Positions 7,957-17,969 of a DNA stretch of 64,000 nt are shown here, one piece after another (the stretch's first letter is position 1; each line of letters starts with the position of its first letter). Source of the DNA: Phycisphaerae bacterium (GTDB lineage: Bacteria > Planctomycetota > Phycisphaerae > Sedimentisphaerales > Anaerobacaceae). The notes beneath the pieces are model-generated. The model was not told the DNA's origin. It made no database searches and worked only from the letters and a program-made list of their open reading frames with translations. The translations under genes were made by a program, and so were the position numbers. The DNA lies in NCBI GenBank assembly GCA_030604525.1, contig JAUVVQ010000001.1, forward strand, positions 1-64,000. The letters are read 5' to 3'.

Positions 7957-9939
7957 TTAATCCAAGCGTCCGAGATATTCCGCAGATGAAACCCTATCTG
8001 TCCAGTAACATCTCCATTGTTTGTATAATACCTTTTCGCCTTTTGGCTTCTGCCTTATTTTAAAAACACTTCTGCGACGCCAGTTCAAAATTTCCTCAGC
8101 TATTTGGTCACCGACCTGCCCTTCCACTTTTATCCGCATCCGCTCAAAAGGGTCGCTTCTCAAATGATAAGTATAAACTTCCCGATTCATAGGATTATAT
8201 ATATACTTGCGCTCGCCGAGAACCATTCCCAAAGGACTTTCCTCAAGCCATCCGGAAAAATATATCTTTCTCTCGTCCGGAATATCTAAAATCGCATCAA
8301 CGCCATCAAAACCCGTCGCTTTCGTCTGAAAACCTAAAAGCCCCAACAAGGTAGGAGTTACATCCACTGAGCTGACCGGTTTTGTCACCTCCCTGCCGGC
8401 AGATAACAAACCAGGGCAGCGAATTATAAAAGGTATCCGAAGCGATTCATCAAATCCTATCCGTTCGTGACCCAGCATACCATGCTCGCCGAATGCCTCT
8501 CCGTGGTCTCCGACAACACAGAATATCGTATTGGGCCAAAGGCCCAGCTTCAAAAGCTCTTCATTAAGCTGAGATATAAAGTCATCCGTATATGATATGC
8601 ACTGACGATAGCGTTGTCTCAGCTTCTGCGCCGGCTCACCATACCACTGCGGAACCACATAAGGGTCATGCGAAACTGAGCACATCAATGTCAACAGAAA
8701 CGGCCTGCTGTCAGCTTTTATCCATTTTAGTATCGGTCTCAACATCGAAAATTCATCCGAGCCCAGATACCCGATATACTCGTTCGGCTCTGCCACATCC
8801 TCACGACTGTAAAAATCATCGAAGCCAAGATTATGCACAAGCCCCGGCCGACACTCAAAGTCCCCCTTGGCCGACTGGAAAAAAGCCGTCCGGTAGCCGC
8901 ATTCATTCTGCAATATCGTAACCAGACTCCCATACGGCTCAACGGCCGGCACTGCCTCAGCTATGTCCTGTGAAATCGAAGGATAACGACCGGTAAGAAG
9001 CGAAAACAACGCCTTCGTCGTATGAGTAACGCTTGAACGCATATTACTAAATTCAACTCCCTCAGATGCAAGCTTTGAAAAAAAAGGAGTCTGTCCGCTG
9101 CCCTTGTTCCACAACGATGTATAACGGTACTGAATTCCTTCCAGCACAACTATCACTACATTGTATTGCTTAGAATTATTTCCTCCCAATACAAGCTCAA
9201 GCTCCTGGGAACCCGGCAGATGACACCTCGGCTCAGAGAACTCAGTCGAACCATTATGCCTCGACACCAAAGAAAATATATTTGCAACGGCACGTATATG
9301 AGAATTATATACAAACTCCTGAGAGCTTATGTGCCCCACTAATCCTACATTAAACAATACTCTTACAAAAATTAACCCAAGAATAATAACGCAGCTTACC
9401 ACTACCCGTCCTCTTATCCATTTCAGGCTGTGATTTGCAAAGCGAGGACGAACAAGCACCGAAACAAAAAAAACTATTGCCGCCGCACCGGGGACAAGCA
9501 AAAAGAGCGACGCAACCGGCATCTTGAGCATATTCACCCCGATAATTAAAAGAGAATTAAGCGGGTCTCGGAATAACGGCAAAAGAACCGTCGGTAAAAT
9601 CTGCGAACCGCTACGTATTATCCAACCCGCATTGAGAAACGACCAAAAACATATAATCGCTGCAAATATCGTTGCCGCACGAATAACCCACCTCTTACGC
9701 CAACGGTAACAAACATAAACCAATACAATCTCCAAACACAACAGCAAAGATATATCCGACAGGACCCAGAAAAAATACTCCCCAAGCAAACCCGTTCGAG
9801 ACGCATGACAAAACTTCACCAAAAGCGTGCAAAGCAATGCAAAAAACATAATGACACTGTATGGCTGTGCCGCTGAAAAACTATATAAAATTTTAAACTT
9901 CTTATACATCGCCTGCAAAATTAAAGACTCCACCCCCAA
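7957..9939 (-). CDS. Membrane sulfatase-fold protein, LTA synthase/phosphoethanolamine transferase-like
   Basis: N-terminal TM helices, then VVIVVLEGIQYRYTSLWNKGSGQTPFFSKLASEGVEFSNMRSSVTHTTKALFSLLTGRYPS ... VVGDHGEAFGEHGMLGHE; Thr/Ser at the nucleophile region rather than a CxPxR sulfatase motif. Confidence 0.85.
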   Translation of the reverse strand: MGVESLILQAMYKKFKILYSFSAAQPYSVIMFFALLCTLLVKFCHASRTGLLGEYFFWVLSDISLLLCLEIVLVYVCYRWRKRWVIRAATIFAAIICFWSFLNAGWIIRSGSQILPTVLLPLFRDPLNSLLIIGVNMLKMPVASLFLLVPGAAAIVFFVSVLVRPRFANHSLKWIRGRVVVSCVIILGLIFVRVLFNVGLVGHISSQEFVYNSHIRAVANIFSLVSRHNGSTEFSEPRCHLPGSQELELVLGGNNSKQYNVVIVVLEGIQYRYTSLWNKGSGQTPFFSKLASEGVEFSNMRSSVTHTTKALFSLLTGRYPSISQDIAEAVPAVEPYGSLVTILQNECGYRTAFFQSAKGDFECRPGLVHNLGFDDFYSREDVAEPNEYIGYLGSDEFSMLRPILKWIKADSRPFLLTLMCSVSHDPYVVPQWYGEPAQKLRQRYRQCISYTDDFISQLNEELLKLGLWPNTIFCVVGDHGEAFGEHGMLGHERIGFDESLRIPFIIRCPGLLSAGREVTKPVSSVDVTPTLLGLLGFQTKATGFDGVDAILDIPDERKIYFSGWLEESPLGMVLGERKYIYNPMNREVYTYHLRSDPFERMRIKVEGQVGDQIAEEILNWRRRSVFKIRQKPKGEKVLYKQWRCYWTDRVSSAEYLGRLD

Positions 9940-10038
9940 AAAAAATTCAAAAAAATCAATTAAACGATACTAAAATCCCCCCCGTCTCACAAGTCTATAA
10001 TCAAAAATACCATACTTCAGTAACAGAAGTCGCCCCCG

Positions 10039-11088
10039 CTAAAAACCCAAATCGGCAAGCACCTCTTGCAATAGCACCTCGGCAGAACAGATACTCCGGT
10101 CACCGGCACCGTAATAAATCTTAATCTTACCTTCCTCGCAAAGCAAGCCGCAGGTGAAAACCACCTCACCAAAAAATCCCTCTTTCTCATAATCCATCTC
10201 CGGCCTCAAAAGCGGTTTCTCACTCCTGGCCAAAACTTTCCACGGCTGCTCCAAATCAAAAAGAACCGCTCCAAGACAATAGCTGTCCTGAGACTCAGCT
10301 CCGTGATATATCTCAAGCCAACCCTTCGGTGTCTTAACCGGAACCGCACCAGCCCCGACCTTCAACCTATCCCAATAGCCCTGACGAACGCCCATCAAAT
10401 AACGATGATTACCCCAGTAGCGCAAATCATCCGACTCTGCAAGCCATATTTCATCCCTGCCGGAAAAACCCGAACTCGGGCGATCAATCGCATAAAACTT
10501 ACCGCCTATCCGCTCGGGAAATATCACCACGTCCTTATTATCCGGACAAAATATTACGCCAAGTCGCTCAAAGGAAGAAAAATCCTCCGTACCGGCAAGA
10601 CAGCTTGTCACACCAAAACTGCTGACGCCAACGTAACTGATATAATATTTGCCTTCGATAAAACTTATCCGCGGGTCCTCAACACCGAACGTTTCATAAG
10701 CACTTCCCGGACCAAAGGATATTCCCTCATCAATTTCGAAATTCACCCCGTCTTTGCTCCGGGCAACTCTGAAATGTGATATCGAAGTCAAATACGTCTG
10801 GCCGGAACTTGTTATCAGCCGAGGGTCAGAAAAATCATTCCTGCTATCGTCCTTCGCAAACTCTTTAAGGACTATCCTGCACTTTTTATCATCATATACA
10901 CCCGCCAATACTATTTCCGGGTGCGGACTAACCGGCCGCTCTGCTACTCGCAGCAAAACAAGCACCTCGTCTCCAATACGAACTACACCGCCGTTAAATA
11001 CGCCGATAATCTCAAAATCCCTGCGTGACGGCCTAATATCTCCGGAAACTATCAAAGGATTATATTGGCTTCTCTTAATCTCTATCAT
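10039..11088 (-). CDS. GH130-family glycoside phosphorylase (mannooligosaccharide phosphorylase-like)
   Basis: IVSGDIRPSRRDFEIIGVFNGGVVRIGDEVLVLLRVAERP ... VEDPRISFIEGKYYISYVGVS ... GWLEIYHGAESQDSYCLGAVLFDLEQPWKVLARSEKPLLRPE ... EVVFTCGLLCEEGKIKIYYGAGD. Confidence 0.88.
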   Translation of the reverse strand: MIEIKRSQYNPLIVSGDIRPSRRDFEIIGVFNGGVVRIGDEVLVLLRVAERPVSPHPEIVLAGVYDDKKCRIVLKEFAKDDSRNDFSDPRLITSSGQTYLTSISHFRVARSKDGVNFEIDEGISFGPGSAYETFGVEDPRISFIEGKYYISYVGVSSFGVTSCLAGTEDFSSFERLGVIFCPDNKDVVIFPERIGGKFYAIDRPSSGFSGRDEIWLAESDDLRYWGNHRYLMGVRQGYWDRLKVGAGAVPVKTPKGWLEIYHGAESQDSYCLGAVLFDLEQPWKVLARSEKPLLRPEMDYEKEGFFGEVVFTCGLLCEEGKIKIYYGAGDRSICSAEVLLQEVLADLGF

Positions 11089-11199
11089 TCTGCTTCTCTG
11101 ACCTTAAAAGTCCCAAAAAATAACGGAATACACTTTCAAATATATACCTTTAAGAAACTCTACGCAAGAATTTACACATAAATCTGCAAGCTAATTATA

Positions 11200-11228
11200 T
11201 TGACATCCATACCATTGTGTGGTAAAAT
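11200..11228 (+). promoter_or_regulatory. Sigma-70-type promoter for the CotH-family gene
   Basis: TTGACA (11200-11205), 17-bp spacer, TAAAAT (11223-11228), about 100 bp upstream of the 11330 start codon. Confidence 0.7.
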
Positions 11229-11243
11229 AGGTAAAGTTAGTGG

Positions 11244-11271
11244 GGGACTGTCTCGACATATAAGACGTCCC
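11244..11271 (+). promoter_or_regulatory. 5'UTR stem-loop
   Basis: GGGAC-T-GTCT ... AGAC-GTCCC inverted repeat just downstream of the predicted transcription start. Confidence 0.5.
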
Positions 11272-11329
11272 GTTTCGCTATTTAGGGTAGGAGTGTGAAA
11301 AGCTAATAAAAAAAAAGGAGACCGTAAAT

Positions 11330-14300
11330 ATGTCAAATATCAATGCCTTTCCGTCCGAGAAAAACACGCCAAAATTCGTCCTTTCCAAAAATTTCAAATT
11401 CGTCCTGTCAATATCATTCATCTTAGTCCTGGCTCTGGCCTGCATAGCTCAGGCAGAAGACGTTACCCCCCCTGACTTTGCCGGCGCAGCAAATAGTGGA
11501 CGCGTTTTCTGGGAATTTAATGCAGATAGTGACCAGCCGACAGATTATGATTACACTTCAGGGACCAAGAACGGAAACACTGATTTTGGCTTTCGGTATA
11601 ATGAGGGTTGCTGGACGTGGCAATCAGGCGGTTATATGAATATGAACTACTGCGAAGACAGTCTTGTCCAGCCGATTCCCGCAGGAACTGGAGCAAATTG
11701 CACAGTGTATTTTCAGGTTACCTGGCAGGGAGATGATTATGACCCCCCACTAAATCTGGGGGCAGAATTGTGGGCAGACTATGCCAATTCGCATCTTGCT
11801 GGTATCGAGGGTCTGGCCCCGATTGATGATTATACTGTCGGAGCTTGGCGGCAAACAACCTGGCAATACACATTTATGGAGTTCGATAAAGCAGCAACAC
11901 ATTTCCATATCATATTTAATTTAGACAATGTTGTAAATGTAACCATAGACGAGGTGGTTGTCGATATGGTTGTTCATGACGGGGAATCTCCGGTTGAGTT
12001 AACCGTCGGTAACACCGAGATCCTATCCAGCACAACCTCAATAAATAATAGAAGAGCTGTCCCATTCTCTATGCCGGAGAACGGCACAATCCGAAGCATC
12101 ACTATGTGGCACGGAGAAGGAAGCGCCGGCGACATGCTCTTCGGCCTATACGATGACGACAGCGGCAAACCAGGTTCGAGATTAGCTTTCACCGAAGAAA
12201 CTCCCACCACCTCTTCTGCGGGATGGCAGACAATCAATCTGACCATCCCCATCCTCGTCGAATCGCAGGCAAAAATCTGGCTCGCATTCCTGTATCAAGA
12301 TGCGCTCGATGTAAAATATGGGACAATCGCCTCGGAATGGGGCCAGGCCGTAACCGACCCGTCAAAAAATTGGACTAACATACCGAGAATGCCCGAACTA
12401 TTCGGAGGTTCTGATACCTCCATTGACCAAACTTATTCTATATATGCCACTTATACCCCCGGAGGAAGCCCGCCCGACCAAAATGCTCCGCAGCCGAACC
12501 CATCCACCTGGGAATTAGAACCAAATGCAATGAGCGCAACCGCTATTTCTATGACCGCCACTGAGGCCACTGATGACAGCGTTGTCCAATATTATTTCGA
12601 TTGTAATGAAACCATCAGCGGACCTGGAGGTGACGACAGCGACTGGCAATATGAAAATACTTATATCGATTCCGGACTCAGCCCGGAAACGCAATATACA
12701 TATAGGGTCAAAACAAGGGATATGTCACCATATAATAACGAAACCGATTTCTCTAATCCATGTTCCGCTACTACTCTCGCACCTGTCACCGACTGTCCGG
12801 AAGCAGACTTCAACGGTGACTGCGTAGTCGATGAATACGACCTCTATATCTTCACCGACCAGTGGCTCGACGGCCCCGGCTGTATAGGTGTTCCCACCGA
12901 CGAGTGTGCCGACCTCGACGGGCAGGATGACGGCATCGATTTCCAGGACTATGCTTACCTCGCTATGAACTGGAAAATTGAAGGCACCCAGCTTCGCATA
13001 AACGAATTTATGGCTTCGAACGACTCCACCATCTCCGACCCGCAGGGCGAATACGACGACTGGCTTGAAATCTACAACGCCTCCGGCGTAACTATCGACC
13101 TGGCCGGTTGGTTCCTCGAAGATAAAGGCAACAGATGGCAATTCCCGACCGACCGACCGACCGACACCACACTGCTGCCTTATAATTATATGATAATCTG
13201 GGCTGATGACGACTCGCTGGAAACCTCGGGACTGCATACCAACTTCAAACTCAGTGCCGGCGGCGACGAAATTGCTCTCTACTCAACCGACGGCACCACG
13301 CTCTTTGATTTTATCGCCTTCCAGGACCAGGTAACCGACGTATCCTACGGCCGATACCCCGACGCCTCCAATGACTGGTTCTATATGGCTCTCACAACTC
13401 CGGGCAACGCAAATCAAATCGGTATGGCAGGAGCTGTTTACTTCTCAAAACCGGGCGGCACCTTCACCAGCTCCTTCGACCTCGCCCTGACTACTAAATC
13501 CGCCACCGCCGATATCTACTACACAACTAACGGAAATGAACCTACCACCAGCGACACACAGTACACCGCACCGTTCTCTGTCACCGAAACCACTTGGCTA
13601 AGAGCAAGGGCTTACGAATCAGGACAAACCGCCGGAAGAATCACCAGCAGAACTTATATTAAACTGGACTCCGATGTTACAACCTTCCAGTCCAATCTGC
13701 CGATTGTGATAATTGAGTCGTTCGGCAAAAATATTGATACCGCAAATCGCGATTTCCATCCGGTCATCTCGGCCTTCATCGACACGGACGAAACCACCGG
13801 CAGGGCAGCCATCACCGACCCCGCCGACTACTCCGGTTGCGGCGGAATGCACATCCGAGGCAACAGCACTGAAGACTATCCCAAGAGACAGTTCAGATTC
13901 GAAACCTGGGACGAAAACAGACCGGACCCGGATCCAGTACACGCCAGATACTTAGACAAAGCTGTCTCACTCCTCGGCTTGCCTGCCGAATCCGACTGGA
14001 TTATCCACGGACCCTGGTCAGACAGAACACAGATGCGCAACTATCAGATGTACACCTGGAGCAACCTCATCGGGCGCTACGCATCGCGTACCGTCTTCGT
14101 CGAGGTCTTCCTTGACTATGATGGCAACGGAAAAATCGAGTGGGACACCGGCCTCGATAGCTCCACCACCGATTACCGAGGTGTCTACGTCCTGATGGAA
14201 AAAATTAAACGCGATAAAAACCGCGTTGATATCGAAAGACTTGAACCAATTCACAACTCAGAGCCCGAAATCACCGGTGGATATTTACTCAAAAAGGACT

Positions 14301-16828
14301 GGGACGATCACTTTGAAACGTCTATATACCATGACCTTCTCCTCTACTGGGACCCTGAGTACGGTGAACTTACATCAACACAGAAGAACTGGATACAGAA
14401 TTACATCGATGATTTTGAGGCGGTTTTGTCCGGTCCGAGCTTCGACGACCCGGTCACCGGCTATGTCCAGTATATCGACGTTCTTTCCTTCATCGACCAT
14501 CACATCCTTGTCGAACTCGCTAAGAACGTTGACGGCTTCGTCCTCAGCACATACCTGTCCAAAGACCGCGGCGGAAAAATCAATATGGGGCCAATCTGGG
14601 ACTACAACGGCTCGCTCGGCGGCGCCGATTACGTTTGTGACTATGACCCAGAGGGTTGGCTACACACGGCCAATACAGCAGAAGATTGTCCGGATGATTG
14701 TATGGGAGAAGGGGGAATATGGCCACTTGACCTGCCGGAGCATTACTTCTGGTATGAGCGCCTCTTTGAAGATTCTGAGTTCCTGCTGCAATACGCCGAC
14801 AGATGGTTCGAACTGCGAGAAGCCCTTTTCTCAACCGCCAGTATGACACAGGACCTCACCGACAATCTCAACCTGCTCACCGATAACGGTGCACCTGACA
14901 ATCCGGTAGATAGAAACTATGCTCGCTGGGACAACCTCGAGGACGAAATCTGGCCCAACTATTATGACAACTGCTGGGCCAGCGGAGCCACATATATGGA
15001 CTACTACAACTGGTTGTATGCCTGGGTCGTCGCTCGCCTCACCTGGATGGATTCAGAAATCGATGCCGAATACGGCGGCTTCCCGCCGGAAATTAAGGTC
15101 AACGGCTCGCTACAGAATACCGGCGGTTACATAACCGACACCGACGATGTCACCCTGACAGACGTAACAGGCACCATCTATTACACCACCGACGGCTCCG
15201 ACCCACGGCTGCACGGCGGCGCCGTCTCCGGCTCAGCATATACCTATTCGTCCGCACTGAACTTCAGCAAATCTACTCAAATAAAAACCAGAGCTGAAGA
15301 CAGCGAAAAGTGGACCGCTCTAAACGAAGCTACCTTCGCAGTAGGACCCGTCGCAGACAACCTGCGAATTACAGAGATTATGTATCATCCAGAAGAAACA
15401 GGTAATCCCGACGACCCCAATACCGAATTCATCGAGCTAAAGAACATCGGGCCGGAAACCATAAATCTCAACCTCGTCAAATTCACCAACGGTATCGACT
15501 TTACCTTCGGCGATATCTCTCTTGGAAACGGCGATTACGTCGTCGTCGCAAAAGACATCGCCGTCTTCAATGCAAAATACCAAACATTCTCCGGGAACCT
15601 TACCGGCCCATACCCAGGAAGATTAAACAACGCAGGCGAAAAAATCGAGCTCCAGGACGCCGCCGGACAAATAATACACGATTTCAGCTTCAAAGATGGC
15701 TGGTTCCACATAACAGACGGAAACGACTTCTCACTCAATATAATCAATCCGTCAAGCAGCGACCCCAATGATTGGGAATACAGTACTGGATGGCGGCCAA
15801 GCACCCATGCCCGCGGCACGCCTGGACAGGATGACACCGCCCAGGTTGCCCAGCCCGGTGACATCGTCATAAACGAAATCCTCTCACACTCCAACGGAAA
15901 CCCATACAACTACGACTGGATTGAACTGCACAACACCACCAGCTCATCAATCGACATCAGCGGCTGGTTCCTCAGCGAAGACAATGACGATTTCGCAAAA
16001 TACCAGATACCCGCATCTACCTCCATCTCTGCAAACGGTTACAAATGCTTCAGACAGGATACTGATTTCGGCAGTGCATTCGGCCTAAGCGAGCTCGGCG
16101 AAACCGTATATCTGTCAAGCGGCTCAGGCGGCGCACTTGACGGCGGCTTCTGTGTAAAAGAGGACTTCAAAGCAGCAGATGCCGATGTAACTTTCGGAAG
16201 ATTCACCAAGAGCACCTCAGACGTTGACTTCACCGCTATGAGCTTACCTACCTACGAAGTGGAAAACACCGCTCCGCCAAAGGTCGGACCTGTAGTAATA
16301 ACAGAGATTATGTATCATCCGGCAGGCAACAACTACGCCGAATACATCGAAATATACAATACCTCTGGAAGTCCCGTCAACCTCTACGACCCAGCGCATC
16401 CGGAAAACACCTGGAAATTCACCGATGAAGACGGCGGCATCGAATTTTACTTCCCGCAATACACAACCCTTGCAGGACACGAAACTATTCTTCTGGTCAA
16501 AAACGAATATGCTGTCACCCAGGAATTCGGTTCTCCAGGCGTTAGCACTTTCGAATGGCTCGAAGGCCGGCTCAGCAACGCAGGAGAAAAAATCAACCTC
16601 TGGATGCCCGGTGAACCGGAACCAGACGGATTCGTCCCTTACATCAGAGTTGACAGAATAAATTACAGCGACGGAAGCCATCCTGAGAACTTCCGGGAAA
16701 ACGGATTTGTTGACCCCTGGCCTACTTCACCTGACGGCAGCGGAAATTCACTGAACCGCGACACGCTTACCGACTACGGAAACGAACCGACAAACTGGAA
16801 CGATGCATCGCCGACTCCAGGTTCGTAA
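11330..16828 (+). CDS. Giant secreted CotH-kinase-family protein with lamin-tail (LTD), chitobiase-C-like, FN3-like and internal dockerin-like modules
   Basis: Signal peptide; DFNGDCVVDEYDLYIFTDQWL...DLDGQDDGIDFQDYAYLAMNWK (dockerin-like); LTD starts LRINEFMASND, LRITEIMYHPEE, IVINEILSHSN, VVITEIMYHPAG; CotH motifs GCGGMHIRGNSTEDYPKRQFRFE and INMGPIWDYNGSLGG; CHB_HEX_C-like DIYYTTNGNEPTTSDTQYTAPF and TIYYTTDGSDPRLHGG. Confidence 0.88.
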   Translation: MSNINAFPSEKNTPKFVLSKNFKFVLSISFILVLALACIAQAEDVTPPDFAGAANSGRVFWEFNADSDQPTDYDYTSGTKNGNTDFGFRYNEGCWTWQSGGYMNMNYCEDSLVQPIPAGTGANCTVYFQVTWQGDDYDPPLNLGAELWADYANSHLAGIEGLAPIDDYTVGAWRQTTWQYTFMEFDKAATHFHIIFNLDNVVNVTIDEVVVDMVVHDGESPVELTVGNTEILSSTTSINNRRAVPFSMPENGTIRSITMWHGEGSAGDMLFGLYDDDSGKPGSRLAFTEETPTTSSAGWQTINLTIPILVESQAKIWLAFLYQDALDVKYGTIASEWGQAVTDPSKNWTNIPRMPELFGGSDTSIDQTYSIYATYTPGGSPPDQNAPQPNPSTWELEPNAMSATAISMTATEATDDSVVQYYFDCNETISGPGGDDSDWQYENTYIDSGLSPETQYTYRVKTRDMSPYNNETDFSNPCSATTLAPVTDCPEADFNGDCVVDEYDLYIFTDQWLDGPGCIGVPTDECADLDGQDDGIDFQDYAYLAMNWKIEGTQLRINEFMASNDSTISDPQGEYDDWLEIYNASGVTIDLAGWFLEDKGNRWQFPTDRPTDTTLLPYNYMIIWADDDSLETSGLHTNFKLSAGGDEIALYSTDGTTLFDFIAFQDQVTDVSYGRYPDASNDWFYMALTTPGNANQIGMAGAVYFSKPGGTFTSSFDLALTTKSATADIYYTTNGNEPTTSDTQYTAPFSVTETTWLRARAYESGQTAGRITSRTYIKLDSDVTTFQSNLPIVIIESFGKNIDTANRDFHPVISAFIDTDETTGRAAITDPADYSGCGGMHIRGNSTEDYPKRQFRFETWDENRPDPDPVHARYLDKAVSLLGLPAESDWIIHGPWSDRTQMRNYQMYTWSNLIGRYASRTVFVEVFLDYDGNGKIEWDTGLDSSTTDYRGVYVLMEKIKRDKNRVDIERLEPIHNSEPEITGGYLLKKDWDDHFETSIYHDLLLYWDPEYGELTSTQKNWIQNYIDDFEAVLSGPSFDDPVTGYVQYIDVLSFIDHHILVELAKNVDGFVLSTYLSKDRGGKINMGPIWDYNGSLGGADYVCDYDPEGWLHTANTAEDCPDDCMGEGGIWPLDLPEHYFWYERLFEDSEFLLQYADRWFELREALFSTASMTQDLTDNLNLLTDNGAPDNPVDRNYARWDNLEDEIWPNYYDNCWASGATYMDYYNWLYAWVVARLTWMDSEIDAEYGGFPPEIKVNGSLQNTGGYITDTDDVTLTDVTGTIYYTTDGSDPRLHGGAVSGSAYTYSSALNFSKSTQIKTRAEDSEKWTALNEATFAVGPVADNLRITEIMYHPEETGNPDDPNTEFIELKNIGPETINLNLVKFTNGIDFTFGDISLGNGDYVVVAKDIAVFNAKYQTFSGNLTGPYPGRLNNAGEKIELQDAAGQIIHDFSFKDGWFHITDGNDFSLNIINPSSSDPNDWEYSTGWRPSTHARGTPGQDDTAQVAQPGDIVINEILSHSNGNPYNYDWIELHNTTSSSIDISGWFLSEDNDDFAKYQIPASTSISANGYKCFRQDTDFGSAFGLSELGETVYLSSGSGGALDGGFCVKEDFKAADADVTFGRFTKSTSDVDFTAMSLPTYEVENTAPPKVGPVVITEIMYHPAGNNYAEYIEIYNTSGSPVNLYDPAHPENTWKFTDEDGGIEFYFPQYTTLAGHETILLVKNEYAVTQEFGSPGVSTFEWLEGRLSNAGEKINLWMPGEPEPDGFVPYIRVDRINYSDGSHPENFRENGFVDPWPTSPDGSGNSLNRDTLTDYGNEPTNWNDASPTPGS

Positions 16829-16845
16829 CAAAAACATACGAAAAC

Positions 16846-16883
16846 AAAAAGCTGCCGACCCGAACAGGCCAGCAGCTTTTTTT
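16846..16883. terminator. Rho-independent terminator (bidirectional-type)
   Basis: AAAAAGCTGCCGACCCGAACAGGCCAGCAGCTTTTTTT. Confidence 0.8.
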
Positions 16884-16988
16884 ACATCCTGAACCGTCCC
16901 AGCCAAAAAACAAATTTCAATCCACCCCTTATTCCCATATAATACCAGCCGAAAACAGTGAAAATCTCCAATACAATCGAAACAGATT

Positions 16989-17873
16989 ATGAAAAACCAG
17001 ACCAAAGCACAACTCTATGCACTCGCCGCCGTCATCCCCTGGTCAACTGTTGCCACCGCATTCAAAATCACGCTCAGAGATACATCACCACTGACTATGC
17101 TGCTCTGCGCCTCTGTCACCTCAGCCGTCTTCCTGCTCTGTCACTTAACTGTAACCGGTAAAATCATACTCCTGAAAACCCTCACTAAAAAAGACTTCCT
17201 CCGCTGCGCCTCTCTCGGTCTGCTCAACCCTTTTGCCTACTACCTGCTGCTGTTCAACGCCTACAACCTCCTGCCGGCTCAATACGCACAAACTCTCAAC
17301 TACCTCTGGCCGATTGCTCTGGTTATCCTCGCCGTCCCGATGCTAAAACAAAAAGCTAAACCAACCACTTATATCGCAATCTTCATCAGCTTCGCAGGCG
17401 CCGCCGTCATCTTAACAAAGGGACGCTTGACAACCCTTGCACCAATAAACCTGCTCGGCGTCACTCTCGCCGTCGCAAGCGCATTCATCTGGCCGCTCTA
17501 CTGGATTTACAGCTTAAAACAAAAACGCGACAGAATCCTCACACTCTTTCTCAATTTCGCTTTCGGCTCAATCTTCCTCTTCATTGCTGCAATATCTCTG
17601 AACAAGCTCAGCCCGCTCAGCTTAAAAGCTGTTCTCGGCTCAATCTATATCGGACTGTTCGAAATGGGACTGACTTTCATCATCTGGCTAAACGCTCTCA
17701 AGCTATCGCAAAAAACCGCACACATCGCAAATCTTATTTACCTGACGCCCTTCTTCTCGCTTATCTTCATCCACTATATCCTCGGCGAGTCAATCCACCC
17801 CGCCACCATCATTGGACTCGCTCTCATCATCGCTGGAATCCTCATCCAGAAATCCTTCTCCTCAAATCCCTGA
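16989..17873 (+). CDS. EamA/DMT-family transporter
   Basis: 10-TM-like protein: PWSTVATAFKITLRDTSPLTMLL ... LNYLWPIALVILAVPMLKQK ... repeated EamA pattern. Confidence 0.88.
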   Translation: MKNQTKAQLYALAAVIPWSTVATAFKITLRDTSPLTMLLCASVTSAVFLLCHLTVTGKIILLKTLTKKDFLRCASLGLLNPFAYYLLLFNAYNLLPAQYAQTLNYLWPIALVILAVPMLKQKAKPTTYIAIFISFAGAAVILTKGRLTTLAPINLLGVTLAVASAFIWPLYWIYSLKQKRDRILTLFLNFAFGSIFLFIAAISLNKLSPLSLKAVLGSIYIGLFEMGLTFIIWLNALKLSQKTAHIANLIYLTPFFSLIFIHYILGESIHPATIIGLALIIAGILIQKSFSSNP

Positions 17874-17969
17874 AAAAAGACACGGCATAAAATTCAAACA
17901 TCGAGTAGCCGTCATTCGTTTAACATCTCAAAATGCTTTTGTCGATTATTAGTTGTTTTCGCATTAACT

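Noticed and set aside
12725-13237. 170-aa minus-strand ORF inside the CotH gene
   Set aside because: Shadow ORF of a GC-rich codon pattern; the plus-strand domains are clear.
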